DNA of 64,000 nucleotides from Eurosta solidaginis (Eukaryota > Arthropoda > Insecta > Diptera > Tephritidae): NCBI RefSeq assembly GCF_040869045.1, contig NC_090321.1, forward strand, positions 93,602,603 to 93,666,602. The letters run 5' to 3'. The notes below the pieces were generated by a model. That model saw only the letters and a list, made by a program, of their open reading frames with translations, had not been told where the DNA came from and ran no database searches. Positions within the stretch are counted from its first letter, which is position 1, and every line of letters begins with the position of its first letter. The translations under genes and the position numbers were made by a program. Shown one piece after another: positions 9,700 through 21,254 of the stretch.

Positions 9700-11650
9700 G
9701 AGGATTGGCATTTAGAGGGAATAATTCATTGATCGGAAATCCAAAAAACGGAAACTTTCTTGGTATTATGGAACTGATCAGCAATTATGACCTCCTACTG
9801 CATGAACATTTGGAGAAGGTGAGGGAATCTCAAACGAAAAGGAATCGTCTCCAAGCACATTATTTGTCTGATGGAATACAAAATGAGTTCATAGAAATCT
9901 ATGCAGATCAAGTAATCAGAAAGATAGAAAGCGAGAGAAATTCCGTCAAGTATTACACAGTAATAGTGGATGCAACCCCTGATTCGGCGCATATTGAGCA
10001 GACTGTTTTTATATTACGTTATGTTTTATTAGACAGGGACTCCGGAAAATGGAAAATCTAAGAACCCGTCTTAGAGTTTGTCGATTGTAACGCAAAAACA
10101 GGAGAAGCTGTCGCTGAGCTGATTCGCAGCACTTTAAAAAAGCACAATATTCCACTGGATGACTGCCGTGGGCAAGGGTATGATAATGGCAGTAATATGA
10201 GCGGTAATTACAAAGGAGCGCAGAGTCATATCCTGAGAGATAACTCCCTGGCAATATTTGCACCTTATGCTTGTCATAGTTTCAATTTATGTGGAGTGCA
10301 AGCTGCTGAATGTTGTGCAGAAGTCATCACATTTTTCGGCATTATGCAGAAATTGTATAATATATTTAGCGCAAGCCCTCAGAGATGGGAAATTCTCAAG
10401 GAAAAAATAATTGCTGCAATTTTTCACAGCATGTCACACACACGATGGTCTGCTCGTGTGGATAGTGTGAAACCTTTCGCAATTCACATTCCCCAAATAT
10501 TAAAAGCTATTGATGAAATCAAGCTTTTGAATCTGAATTCAGAAACAGTAACGGATTTGAAAGGTATTGAAGCATATATGGGTAAATTTGAGTGTATCCT
10601 CTTAGCCTCCATTTGGCTCAAAGTGTTGACGGTAATCAACCATCTAAATCTGGTACTGCAAGCTAGAAATGCCACACTGGACGTGGAAACAGAAATTATA
10701 CATAGCCGGATTGATGAGTTGTAGAAATTCAGGGATCAATGGTCGATCATACTTCAAGAATGTAAAATTCTGGCAGGGAGTATAGCAGTTGTGAATACCT
10801 TCGCAAAGAAATGAAGGAAGATAAGAAAGGGCCAGTTCGATGAATTACCTGAATGTGATTCCAAAACTCAATTCAAATACCAAGTTTTTTACGTTGTTTT
10901 GGACTGCTTGATTGGTAACATGACAATATGTTTCGAAGCTGTAAATTACATTGCGATTAAATTTAGTTTTTTGTGGAAGTATCAGGATCTGACGGAAGAA
11001 GAGCTCAGAGAAAAGGCAGCGGCATTTTGCACGATTTATGGCATCGATAATTCTACGGATCTAATAGATGAAATCATTCATCTCAAAGCCATCCACTTAG
11101 CAAATTTGGGATGTGATTCGCTGCCACCATTTCAACTTCTGAACAAATTTCATGACTTGAAGATGGAAGTATTATTTCCTAACATCTGTATAGCATTAAG
11201 AATATTTTGCACACTACCAGTCAGTGTGGCTGAAGGGGAGCGTTCTTTTAGTCTATTGTCTCGCGTGAAAAATTTTTTATGTTCTACTACGAGCCAAAAT
11301 CGCTTGACAAGCCTTGGAACATTGGCGTTGGAGTCCAGCCTTGCTCGCAGCATTAGTTTTGAATCGGTAATTTTCATATTCGCAGACCAAAAAGCACGGA
11401 AGGTTTTCCTTGGTTGATTCAAACTCTTAAAATGTACATATTTAGAAAAAGTGAATGTAAGCAAATCGAACAATGAAATCTAACATTCCATTTATGTAAG
11501 TGCTCCAGTAAATCTTATTTTATATGAAATAAAACTGACAATGTGAATTGAAAAATTTATGTATGTTATGTTATTTTTTATTGGATTGAGTTTATTTGGG
11601 GCCCGTAAACGCGAACTGTCCCAGGGGCCGGCTCGGCTCTCTGCGGTCCT
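8926..11650 (+). mobile_element. hAT transposon, inactivated
   Basis: The ends read GGCCGCGGAGAG at the left and CTCTCTGCGGTCC at the right, an imperfect inverted repeat. The flanking 8-mers GCCTTTTT (8918-8925) and GCCTTTCT (11651-11658) fit an 8-bp target duplication with one change. The HINE tail continues after the right flank. The interior carries a hAT transposase frame. The 5' part is duplicated (see 8887-9699). Confidence 0.75.
9420..11417 (+). pseudogene. hAT transposase (ZMYM/DUF4371-type), three in-frame stops
   Basis: One continuous frame of about 660 codons reads the hAT order. A zinc-finger tail comes first (KIPEHENSQNHKTCYKEW), then LAFRG and the DUF4371-like FLGIMELISNYDLLLHEHL. 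The first catalytic Asp is in IVDATPD and the second in GYDNGSNMSG. SHTRWSARVDSVK follows, and the C-terminal dimerisation block has VAEGERSFSLLSRVK. The stops are TAA at 10059, TAG at 10722 and TGA at 10812. All sit in the same frame and no frameshift separates the pieces. ATG codons occur near 9579, but the frame is open upstream into the duplicated segment. The protein would have cut and joined hAT ends; this copy cannot make it whole. Confidence 0.85.
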
Positions 11651-11707
11651 GCCTTTCTTACTTGTTTTCGCTACATTGATTTTGAATTGTAGGTTATGCG
11701 TGCAATT

Positions 11708-11990
11708 TTTATACTCAGCTGAGCAGAGCTCACAGAGTATCACGGCGAATCTATACCAGGTGGTGGGAAGTGAATTCAATCAATTCGCCGTGCAGACGAA
11801 TGTCAAGTCAAAAGAAAATTTTCATAGATTTCCATTAACTGACATTTTGTTGTACAAGGCTTTGTATAGATAATTATCAAGAAGAAGCAATCAGCTGATG
11901 GGATAACACCACCTGGTACTGAATTCGCCTTGACAGAGTATATTAATCATTGTTTACTATATAGTTTGGCAGCTTAAATTGAGGATATGT
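11708..11990 (+). mobile_element. HINE 5' fragment
   Basis: TTTTTATACTCAGCTGAGCA and CAGAGCTCACAGAGTAT are the left end of the Helitron-like family. The following ATATTAA continues at 11940, after a MITE insertion. The body and 3' end are missing. Confidence 0.65.
11741..11932 (+). mobile_element. MITE family A, copy 1
   Basis: This 192-bp element has ends CACGGCGAATCTATACCAGG and the inverted counterpart CACCTGGTACTGAATTCGCC. The 9-bp duplication ACAGAGTAT lies at 11732-11740 and 11933-11941. The HINE sequence reads straight across when the MITE and one repeat are removed. The duplication length suggests a Mutator-like origin. No coding capacity. Confidence 0.8.
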
Positions 11991-12160
11991 TGCGTATAGA
12001 GTGGAAGGCACTCGAAGGCCGTGAAAAGAGGCACTCGAATGAAGTATAATGAAGGAATGATGTTCGGAGTTTTTTCAAAATTTGCCCAAAATCCTGAATC
12101 ACAAAAGGGAGTGCAGTTAAGTACGAAAATGAAAATATGTAGTTAGGTTTTGTTCCTCTT

Positions 12161-12288
12161 TTAGCAGGAGATTTTCAATTTAAAAATATAATATAAAAAA
12201 CCATTGTTCATTCTATTACTTTTTTAGCAGGAGATTTTCATTTTAAAAATGTAATATATAAAACAATGTTCATTCTATTACTCATTTT
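12161..12288 (+). repeat. 63-bp tandem duplication
   Basis: Two units starting TTAGCAGGAGATTTTCA, at 12161 and 12224, differ by small changes. The surrounding 12000-12390 is otherwise AT-rich with no gene seen. Confidence 0.7.
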
Positions 12289-13699
12289 ATCTATGGGGCT
12301 TCACATATACTTTATAAAAACATGATTTTGATTTTTACGATTTATTGCTCAATGAAAATAAATGAAACACCTATAAATGTAGTCATTATACATGTTTTTA
12401 TACTCAGTTGAGCATAGCTCACAGAGTATATTAACTTTGATTGGATAACGGTTGGTTGTACAGGTATAAAGGAATCGAGATAGATATAGACTTCCATATA
12501 TCAAAATCATCAGTATCGAAAAAAATTCGATTGAGCCATGTCCGTCCGTCTGTCCGTTAATACGATAACGTGAGTAAATTTTGAGGTATCTTGATGAAAT
12601 TTGGTATGTAGGTTCCTGGGCACTCATCTCATATCGCTATTTAAAATGAACGATATCGGACAATAACCACGCCCACTTTTTCGATATCGAAAATTTCGAA
12701 AAATCGAAAAAGTGCGATAATTCATTACCAAATATGGATTAAGCGATGCAACTTGGTAGGTGAGTTGAACTTATGACGCAGAATAGAAAACTAGTAAAAT
12801 TTTGGACAATGGGCGTGGCACCGTTCACTTTTAAAAGAAGGTAATTTAGAAGTTTTGCACGCTGTAATTTGGCAGTCGTTGAAGATATCATGATGAAATT
12901 TGGCAGGAACGTTACCCTTATTACTATATGTCTGCTTAATAAAAATTAGCAAAATCGGAGAACGACCACGCCCACTTTTTAAAAAAAATTTTTTTTAATT
13001 CAAATTTTAAAAGAAAAGTTAATATCTTTACAGTATATAAGTAAATTATGTCAACATTCAACTCCAGTAATGATATGTTGCAACAAAATACAAAAATAAA
13101 AGAAAATTTCAAAATGGGCGTGGCTCCGCCCTTTTCCATTTAATTTGTCTAGGATACTTTTAATGCCATAAGTCGAACAAAAATTTACCAATCCTTGGGA
13201 AATTTGGTAGAGGCTTAGACTCTAGGACGATAACTGTTTTCTGTGAAAAAGGGCGAAATCGGTTGAAGCCACGCCCAGTTTTTATACACAGTATACCGTC
13301 TGTCCTTCCGCTCGGCCGCTAACACGATAACTCCAACAAAAATCGATATATCTTTACTAAACTCAGTTCACGTACTTACCTGAACTCACTTTGTATTGGT
13401 GTAAAAAATGGCCGAAATCGGACTATGACCACGCCCACTTTTTCGATATCGAAAATTACGAAAAATGAAAAAAATGCCATAATTATATACCAAATACGAA
13501 AAAAGGGATGAAACATGGTAATTGTATTGGCCTATTGACGCAAAATATAACTTTAGAAAAAAACTTGATAAAATTGGTGTTGCACCTACCATATTAAGTA
13601 GAAGAAAATGAAAAAGTTTTGCAGGGCGAAATCAAAAGCCTTTGGAATCTTGGAAGGAATACTGTTCGTGGTATTTCATATATAAATAAATTAGCGGTA

Positions 13700-15955
13700 C
13701 CCGACAGATGATATTCTGGATCACTCTGGTCCACATTTTGGTCGATATCTCGAAAACGCCTTCACATATACAACTAAGGGCCACTCCCTTTTAACACCCT
13801 CATTAATACCTTTAATTTGATACCCATATCGTACAAACACATTCTAGAGTCACCCCTGTTCCACGTTTATGGCGATATCTCGAAAAAGCGTCCACATATA
13901 GAACTAAGGCCCACTCCTTTTTAAAATACTCATTAACAACTTTCATTTGATACCCATATCGTACAAAAAAATTCTAGAGTCACCCCTGGTCCACGTTTAT
14001 GGCGATATCTCGAAAAGGCGTCCACATATAGAACTAAGGCCCACTCCTTTTTAAAATACTCATTAACACCTTTCATTTCATACCCATATTGTACAAACGC
14101 ATTCTAGAGTCACCCCTGGTCCACGTTTATGGCGATATCCCGAAAAGGCGTCCACCCATAGAACTAAGGCCCAATCCCTTTTAAAACACTTATTAACACC
14201 TTTCGTTTAATACCCATATTGTACAAACGCATTCTAGAGTCAACCCTGGTCCACTTTTATAACGATATTCCGAAAAGGCGTCCACCTATAGAACTAAGGC
14301 CCACTCCCTTTTAAAATACTCATTAACACCTTTCATTTGATACCCATATAGTACAACCAAATTCTAGAGTCACCCCTGGTCCACCTTTATGGCGATATCT
14401 CGAAAAGGCGTCCACATAACGAACTAAGGCCCACGCCTTCTTAAAACACTCATTAACACCTTTCATTTGATACTCATATCGTACAAACAAATTTTAGAGT
14501 CACCCCTGGTCATCTTTATAGCGATATCTCGAAAAGGCGTCCACATATAGGACTAAGGCCCACGCCCTCTTAAAATACTCATTAACACCTTCCATTTGAT
14601 ACTCATATCGTACAAACAAATTCTAGAGTCACCCCTGGTCCATCTTTATGGCGATATCTCGAAAACGCGCCCATCTATAGAACTTAGGCCCACTCTCTTT
14701 TAAAATTATCATTACCACATTTCATTTGATACTCATATCGTACAAACAAATTCTAGAGTCACCCCTGGTCCACCTTTATGGCGATATCTCGAAAAGGCGT
14801 CCACATATAGAACTAAGGCCCACGCCCTTTTAAAATACTCATTAACATTTTCATTTCATACCCATATCGTACAAACAAATTCTAGAGTCACCCCTGGTCC
14901 ACCTTTATGGCGATATCTCGAAAAGGCGTCCACATATAGAACTAAGGCCCACGCCCTCTTAAAATACTCATTAACACCTTTCATTTGATACTCATATCGT
15001 ACAAACAAATTCTAGAGTCACCCCTGGTCCACCTTTATGGCGATATCTCGAAAAGGCGTCCACATATAGAACTAAGGCCCACGCCCTCTTAAAATACTCA
15101 TTAACACCTTTCATTTGATACTCATATCGTACAAACAAATTTTAGAGTCACCCCTGGTCCACCTTTATGGCGATATCTCGAAAAGGCGTCCACATATAGA
15201 ACTAAGGCCCACGCCCTCTTAAAATACTGATTAACACCTTTCATTTGATACTTATATCGTACAAACAAATTCTAGAGTCACCCCTGGTCCATCTTTATTG
15301 CGATATCTCGAAAAGGCGCCCATCTATAGAACTTAGGCCCACGCCCTTTTAAAATACTCATTAATACCTTTCATTTGATACCCATATCGTACAAAATAAA
15401 TTCTAGAGTCACCCCTGGTCCGTCTTTATGGCGATATCTCGAAAAGGTGTTCATCTATAGAACTTAGGCCCACGCCCTTTTAAAATACTCATTAATACCT
15501 TTCATTTGATACCCATATCATACAAAATAAATTCTAGAGTCACCCCTGTTCCACCTTTATGGCGATATCTCGAAAAGGCGTCCACCTATAGAACTAAGGC
15601 CCACTCCCTTTTAAAATACTCATTAACACCTTTCGTTTGATACCCTTATTGTACAAACGCATTCTAGAGTCACCCCTGGTCCACCTTTGTAACGATATAC
15701 CGAAAAGGCGTCCACCTATAGAACTAAGGCCCACTCCGTTTTAAAATACTCATTAACACCTTTCATTTGATACCCATATCGTACAAACAAATTCTAGAGT
15801 CAGGCCTGGTCCACCTTTATGGCGATATCCCTAAATGGCGTCCATCTATAAAACTATGGCCAACTTCCTCTTAAAAGACTCTTTAATACCTTCCATTTGA
15901 TACACATGTCATACAAACACATTCCAGGGTTACCCAAGGTTCTTTTTACAACATG
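13700..15955 (+). repeat. 130-bp satellite array in HINE A (~17 units)
   Basis: The unit contains TTCTAGAGTCACCCCTGGTC, TATGGCGATATCTCGAAAAG, CTATAGAACTAAGGCCCA and CATTTGATACCCATATCG. The period is 130 bp with occasional small indels. Units in the middle (about 14500-15300) are more alike than those at the edges, as expected from unequal exchange. Confidence 0.9.
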
Positions 15956-15985
15956 GTAATTTTCCCTTACTTTGTCTCCACAGCT

Positions 15986-16042
15986 CTCAACTGAGTATGT
16001 AATGTTCGGTTACACCCGAACTTAGCCTTCCTTACTTGTTTA
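15986..16042 (+). other. HINE 3' end: subterminal repeat and hairpin
   Basis: CTCAACTGAGTAT is complementary to the left end. Then the perfect 6-bp stem GTTCGG/CCGAAC with loop TTACAC, and the tail TTAGCCTTCCTTACTTGTT. The same end occurs at 7603, 29506 and 57928. Confidence 0.8.
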
Positions 16043-17108
16043 CTTCTTAATTTATGTTAAAAAGTAACTAAAATCTCAATGGCATACTACTTTTATATAA
16101 TAAAAATTATTTTATGCATGCAAGCAGTTTACACCTATGCATTATATCTTAATTTTCTCGCTATATAAGGTAACAATTCCAGGGGCCGTTTTCACCATCT
16201 TCGGTTGACGCTAACAAGCAATTATTTGAAAGAAATCGTTCAATGATTTGTCAAATAAAGTGTCACTTTGAAATAAAGCACGTTAAAAGTTTCCCTGCCA
16301 TAGAAAGATCGAAAATTTATTGAGAATTACACTGCGAATACCTATATGACACTACTTTATTTTTGCTTGGATTACAACTGACGAAACTTTATCGGAAAGT
16401 CAAATTATAAAAACAATTTCCAACAAGAGAAAGAGAGACCAATATTGTCCACAAAATAAAATAATTTGACATGTTTTTATGTTTTAAATTTTATTTTTTC
16501 ATTATAATTTTTCACAACGAAAACAATGCAATTAAGACTGAAAAGTTATTTCGCGCTCTGGTGGGTCACCTATTTCACACGAAAGTTTATTTTAGTTGTG
16601 TATTTATGCACAAAATTTTCAAACAGAAAACAAAATTTTGATTTGTCAGAAAAAATTAAGAAAAAACAACCGAATGTCAAAAAACCTAACGAAATATAAA
16701 CTGGCTCCTTTGTTTTTAATGAACTAGGTCGTATTTTTTTCGTATTTTATTTGTTTTTTGGAATATAGCTTACACACTTACACCAGTACAGTATCCGCTG
16801 ATCGATCACGAAATCGACATGAATACAAAATTATGTTTTTTATTTAGTTGAACGGCGATAGAAAATCGGTTTTTTTTCTAAAATGCAAGAAACTTCAAGA
16901 ATAGCGTAAGTTTTTAATTATTTGTGTGTTGGTTTGACGTTGGCGTTGCGTTGCTTATGGACTGAAGCAATTAAAGCGCGTGTGTTCAAAGTCAGATGTA
17001 GACGCAACGCAAGTGCCAAAACGACGCAAAAATCACCTTAAGCGTATTTGCTTTAGGTGTTATTTATCAATATAAGTTAAAAATGTTGAATCTCCTAAAG
17101 ATACACAC
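16043..17108. other. No gene seen
   Basis: AT-rich, no credible coding frame. A short inverted pair (GGCGTTGCGTTGC near 16942 and GACGCAACGCAAGTGCC near 17002) suggests a remnant of an inverted-repeat element. Confidence 0.4.
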
Positions 17109-17216
17109 GAGGCGTAGCTTCGTAGACGCCTGCAAAATATGGCATGCAGCTAAGATCTCTCTACACCACTAGATTGCTTATGCTGCGCCTAATACGCGTC
17201 TATGAAGCTACGCCTT
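17109..17216. repeat. Short inverted-repeat (hairpin) element
   Basis: The arms AGGCGTAGCTTCGTAGACGC (17110-17129) and GCGTCTATGAAGCTACGCCT (17196-17215) pair in 19 of 20 positions around a 66-bp loop. It may be a very short MITE. No clear target duplication. Confidence 0.6.
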
Positions 17217-17369
17217 GTTCCCATTTTTTCTTAGATTATATTTCAAAGAAAAATTGTTTAGTTTTAAACATTGTTCATAACATTCATGTACTACTATGGC
17301 AGTCGCTTGCATACTACTATTTCATTATTTAAAAAAATAATAATTAAGTTCGGAAAAATGCAACCTTTT

Positions 17370-18293
17370 CACGGTTGCCACACCTTGTTTTCATTTGGGA
17401 CCAAAATTTATCTAAAAAAAAGCACCAGACCTCAAAAAAAGGACCAAATTTTAGTTTTACTTTACTGGTATACAAACAATTCGGCAAGTTACTAGAGTAT
17501 CGTATTTGTTGTAAAAAGCAAAAATTGTAGGATGTTTCAGTGGTTTCCTATACAAAATTTTAATAAAGGAGGCACTTGGCTTTAGTTCAAACTGCACAAA
17601 CAACAATAAAGTGTACCTTAAGTATTACATTTTCAAATTTCTAGGATAAGACTATGTCTTTCACCAATCAAACGTTGTGAACCTAGTTTTGCTTGATTGC
17701 AATGAAGTAAAATGTATAGCGCAGTTAGGTTTTAGTAAGGAAGGGTTAAAAAATTATGTTAATGTTATTTTTATAGATGCCTACATTTTCCCTAACAGTT
17801 TAAACTTCATACCAGAGCCTAGATTAAGTAAGTGTGAGTTTTGAACTCGGACTAAAAATGAACTTAAAAGTTTCAACTGTATAATAATTGAATTCCGATC
17901 GAAATATCTAACCACTAAAACAATTCTTTTTCTAATAAGTCCGTTGTTTCATCAAAAATTTATGATAATGTGTTTGCCCGAACATTCAACACTTCCTTTT
18001 TAATGCCTCGCCTAAATTATTTCCCAGGTGAAATGTCATTGTTCTGCTATATTTTATTGATAGAGCAATTTTCGTGGTAAGAATTCCATTGAAGTAAATT
18101 GAAAATTATATGTGGGTATTAGATTTACGGCAAATTTTTTTAGCAGTGTTTTGAATTTTTGTTTCAGTGAAAAAGAAATAAAAGTACCAAAACCGTGCCG
18201 AAAAAGAACAAAAATTGAGAAAAAGGGACCAGCGGACCATATAGGGTTGGAAGGGACCATTTTTGGTCCAGATGGACTGAAGTGGCAACCGTG
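17370..18293. mobile_element. hAT-type non-autonomous element G, copy 1
   Basis: The ends CACGGTTGCCAC and GTGGCAACCGTG are inverted. The interior from about 17934 matches the element nested at 33655-34382 (TGCCTCGCCTAAATTATTTC; GGTTGGAAGGGACCATTTTT). The flanking 8-mers do not match here, so the site may have decayed. Open frames inside are shadows of this repeat. Confidence 0.7.
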
Positions 18294-19640
18294 TTCTCAA
18301 ATGCAAGCTTCCACATCAAATACATTTACATATAATAGTGATAGACGATATGGCTATTTTGAGCTATCAGTGAAAATAGATATGGCGATTTTTGAATCGC
18401 GGCTATTTTTTATAGCTATAGCGATCGCTTTAATTTATTTTTAATAAGCTAATCTGCAATTTGTATACTTGGATTAAAAAGTAATTTAAGTAAGGAGTAA
18501 ATTGAATGTTATACATTAATTTAGTTTAGTACATATACAGAATATATGAACTAAAATTGGAACAAAAACAAAAAATATTGACCTTTTATTGTAAACTGAT
18601 ATAATGTGAAATTCTAATTTTCTGAGATATTATGATACAATATTATTAACTGGCTGACGGCATTGTGTTCAGTCTCGTATTACACTCAATGAGATGAAAC
18701 TAACTGAAATAGATATATATGCATCTTTGTTTTATAAATTTTGCTAATTGAAAATGCTTTGATTTTTAAATGTAAGATGAATCAACCCGAAATATATCTG
18801 TAAATTTAACACCATAAAAACATGATTTATTACTATTATTTTTATACTACACGGATGTATTCAGAAACACTCCGTATGAATTAATTCTGAAAATTGTATT
18901 TGGCTGCATAATATTTATATAGTAAAGTGAATCAATTTTTAATGAAAAATGCAGGGGAAAAATATAGCAAATTCTTCAAACAATTATAAAAATATTCTTT
19001 AGCAGAAAATTAGCCACCCACTTCAGTGCCCTAGAAATTAGCCGGGAAATTCAACCATATGACAAAGCTTGAATTGCATTCTCCCAAAAAACTTAAATTT
19101 TGAGTTAATCTGTTTACAATAAGACGAGTGATATATGTTTCTATATTTCTTTTATTTTTCCATCAAAAACACAAATTTTATAAAACTGCTAACGGCTACT
19201 GCCTAGAAGTATTAACTTAGGAATTACACAGGCAACCCATGATGTAATAATAAAGGTGATGTCATCGACATAACCTCACTTTTTCCGCAGCTCTATTGCT
19301 TTCATGTATGTATTTTAAGGTAGCGAAAAAGGGGAGAAAACTAGTACTATTACGTACTAGCTTTTTGGTATTAATTCAGTTTTTGTATAAAAAGAAAAAT
19401 CGAAATATCCAGTGCAACCAGCAGCCTAAAAAAAATATATCTTCAACTATCAGACGGCTTGGGCTAACTTAAGCCAGTTAACTGGCATAACAAGTGAAAT
19501 TCTAAAACGTCAGAAAAAAATGGTTTCAACAATTTTTAAGCTTTTTTGCCTTAAGTTATAGAAAAGCTTGTAACTCACTCTGAAAGGATATAAGGAAAAT
19601 ACAAGGCACTAATGTTATTAAAATAAACTTATTTATTTTT
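18294..19640. other. No gene seen
   Basis: AT-rich. The stretch at 18340-18440 has GATAGACGATATGGC- and ATAGCGATCGCT-like motifs that resemble 22990-23200, suggesting an unnamed repeat. 19082-19141 repeats the window start. Confidence 0.4.
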
Positions 19641-19651
19641 CAGGGACTTGT

Positions 19652-19903
19652 TTAGAAACTTAATTCGAAAATGCATTTTTCATCGTTTTTTTCTTTGTGG
19701 AAATCCATTTCTTTATCCTCAAAATGAAGTTGACATAGCCTAGCTTCTTCAGGCAATTCTACGCCACGAGCCTCTTCCCATTTCCTCTTTCTATTTTCAA
19801 CCTTTGGAACATTAAAGAAATTAAAATTGTAGTTTTTTAACGTTGTCCGACACAACACATAGGATGTGTTTACGCGACTTAAACTATGAGTTTTTTTCTT
19901 TCG
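19652..19903 (-). pseudogene. THAP-domain-like remnant
   Basis: On the minus strand an open stretch reads VLCRTT, NFFNVPK, RKRKWEEARG and ARLCQLHFEDKEMDF. A THAP zinc finger has an initial C-x(2-4)-C pair, a Phe/Pro segment, a Trp in an R-x-x-W context and a final C-x2-H-F-E. The second pair and the Trp are present, but the residue at the first Cys position seems to be Tyr. There is no ATG in a sensible place. THAP domains occur in host regulators and in P-element-type transposases. Too little is left to say which this was. Confidence 0.45.
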
Positions 19904-19982
19904 TTTGTTTCATAAGCGCTGAAATTCTCATCCGGCTTATGAAATATTCTAAAGACATAGTTTTAGTTTTTAATTTAAAACG

Positions 19983-20445
19983 GAGGTTTTTCTAGTAGAA
20001 AATGGGGTGCCAATACCTCAGATCCCAGTGCTCACCTCCATATCACATTTTGAAAGGGGTTTCAAATAGAAGATGAGGTGGCTCATTAGAGCGAAACCTC
20101 AGAGTTCCCTATGCTCGCCCCAAATTAAATAAATAGAGGTTTTTCTAGTAGAAAATGGGGTGCCAATACCTCAGAGCCCAGTGCTCGCCTCCACATCACA
20201 TTTTGAAAGGGGTCTTCAAATAGAAGATGAGGTGGCTCATTAGAGCGAAACCTCAGAGTTCCCTATGCTCGCCCCAAATTAAATAAATAGAGATTTTTCT
20301 AGTAGAAAATGGGGTGCCAATACCTCAGAGCCCAGTGCTCGCCTCCACATCACATTTTGAAAGGGGTCTTCAAATAGAAGATGAGGTGGCTCATTAGAGC
20401 GAAACCTCAGAGTTCCCTATGCTCGCCCCAAATTAAATAAATAAA
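19983..20445 (+). repeat. 154-bp tandem repeat, three units
   Basis: Units start near 19983, 20136 and 20290 (GAGGTTTTTCTAGTAGAAAA), each with GGTGCCAATACCTCAGA and AAGATGAGGTGGCTCATTAG. Units 2 and 3 are almost identical, so the expansion is recent. Confidence 0.9.
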
Positions 20446-20562
20446 GGTGAACCGATGCTTTGCATCGTTCCGTCTTTTAAATACACCATAAACTAAATAC
20501 ATAAAGGTGTACCAATGCTTGGCATCGTCCCGTGTTTTAAATACATCATAAACTAAATGAAA
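20443..20562 (+). repeat. 60-bp tandem repeat, two units
   Basis: Directly abutting the 154-bp array, AAAGGTG-A/T-ACCRATGCTT...CATCGTYCCGT is present twice at a 60-bp period, ending CATAAACTAAAT. Confidence 0.8.
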
Positions 20563-20617
20563 ATAAAATACAGTCCATTAAAATAATAATTTATAAAATT
20601 ATAAATTTAAAAAATGC

Positions 20618-20695
20618 TTGGTTGCAGCGGTCTTTGAACCCGTAACCCCAAGCGTTTGAGTCGGGTACGTCATCCACTGTGCCACGACTACGCCT
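20618..20695 (-). other. tRNA-like sequence (SINE head or tRNA pseudogene)
   Basis: The complement reads GTGGCACAGTGGATGACG (A-box-like), a possible 5-bp anticodon stem CCCGA/TTGGG and GGGTTCAAAGACC (B-box-like with one extra base). Loop sizes are irregular, so it is not a normal tRNA gene. It differs from the common SINE of this window. Confidence 0.4.
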
Positions 20696-20699
20696 ACAA

Positions 20700-21250
20700 G
20701 TACATCAAATTACTCCCTTATAACTCACATTAAACTGCTCGCCCTTAACTGCCCCACGCTTAGCTAGGATGTTTTAGGCATTATCTATATCGAGAAATAT
20801 ATCTGTACATTATAAGAAATATTGATGATTAATTATATTTTTAATGGTATTTTTTATTATTTGTGTTAATACAGGTAGCAGAAAAAGCCTCATATAACCA
20901 TATATTGGGGCATGACGTAAGAGAAACTTTGAAATAAGGATTAAAATACTAAGACCGGTTTTCTCAAGTAAACTGTAAGGTTTATCTGTCCAATAAAAGC
21001 AAACCGCTTAAAAAATCAAAGCTGTCTCATTCAGTTCGAAACACTTTGGCAAAACTTGAACCGGTTCATGAACCAGCCTTAGCCAGATAGATCAGCTGCA
21101 TGTTATGTTGCAGGACGATTAAACATCCCACTTGTAGGCATGGGATTCAAGGGGTTGATAAGCTCTGGATACTGCAATAGCTTTTAACTTGGCCATAACC
21201 ATGAATGTAATGTGCCGCACATGACGCCAGACATTTTTTCTATAGCAATG
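20700..21250. other. No gene seen
   Basis: AT-rich sequence with no recognisable coding, repeat or RNA signal beyond short chance ORFs. Confidence 0.4.
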
Positions 21251-21254
21251 CGGA

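Larger units (their letters stand above)
7133..11672 (+). mobile_element. Short HINE/DINE-type Helitron-like element, interrupted
   Basis: The left end has the subterminal block TATACTCAGCTGAGCAGAGC and a (GTCC)n tract near 7278. The body matches the larger copies at 12397, 26622 and 49797. The 3' hairpin GTTCGG-TTACAC-CCGAAC lies at 7612-7630. This copy lacks the central 130-bp array and the 3' subterminal repeat. Right after the hairpin the tail is split by two insertions (7634-8914 and 8926-11650). The last bases of the tail (TTCTTACTTGTTTT) reappear at 11656-11669. Such elements are non-autonomous and carry no gene of their own. Confidence 0.75.
12397..16042 (+). mobile_element. HINE element A with central satellite
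   Basis: The left end TTTATACTCAGTTGAGCA is followed by CAGAGTATATTAAC and a GTCY tract near 12540. Conserved blocks repeat ACCACGCCCACTTTTTCGAT. A central array of 130-bp units runs from about 13700 to 15955. The 3' subterminal repeat CTCAACTGAGTAT (15986-15998) mirrors ATACTCAGTTGAG at the left, and a hairpin at 16004-16021 precedes the end CTTACTTGTT. This combination matches Helentron-derived non-autonomous elements (HINE/DINE, including tandem-repeat-bearing forms reported in flies). No Rep/helicase gene is present. Confidence 0.8.

Noticed and set aside
12936..13592. Minus-strand ORFs in the HINE body
   Set aside because: HINE elements are non-coding and the frames are not open in elements B and C.
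13700..15955. Regular direct repeats that might look like a CRISPR array
   Set aside because: The repeat is a continuous 130-bp unit without unique spacers, inside a Helitron-like element of a eukaryote.
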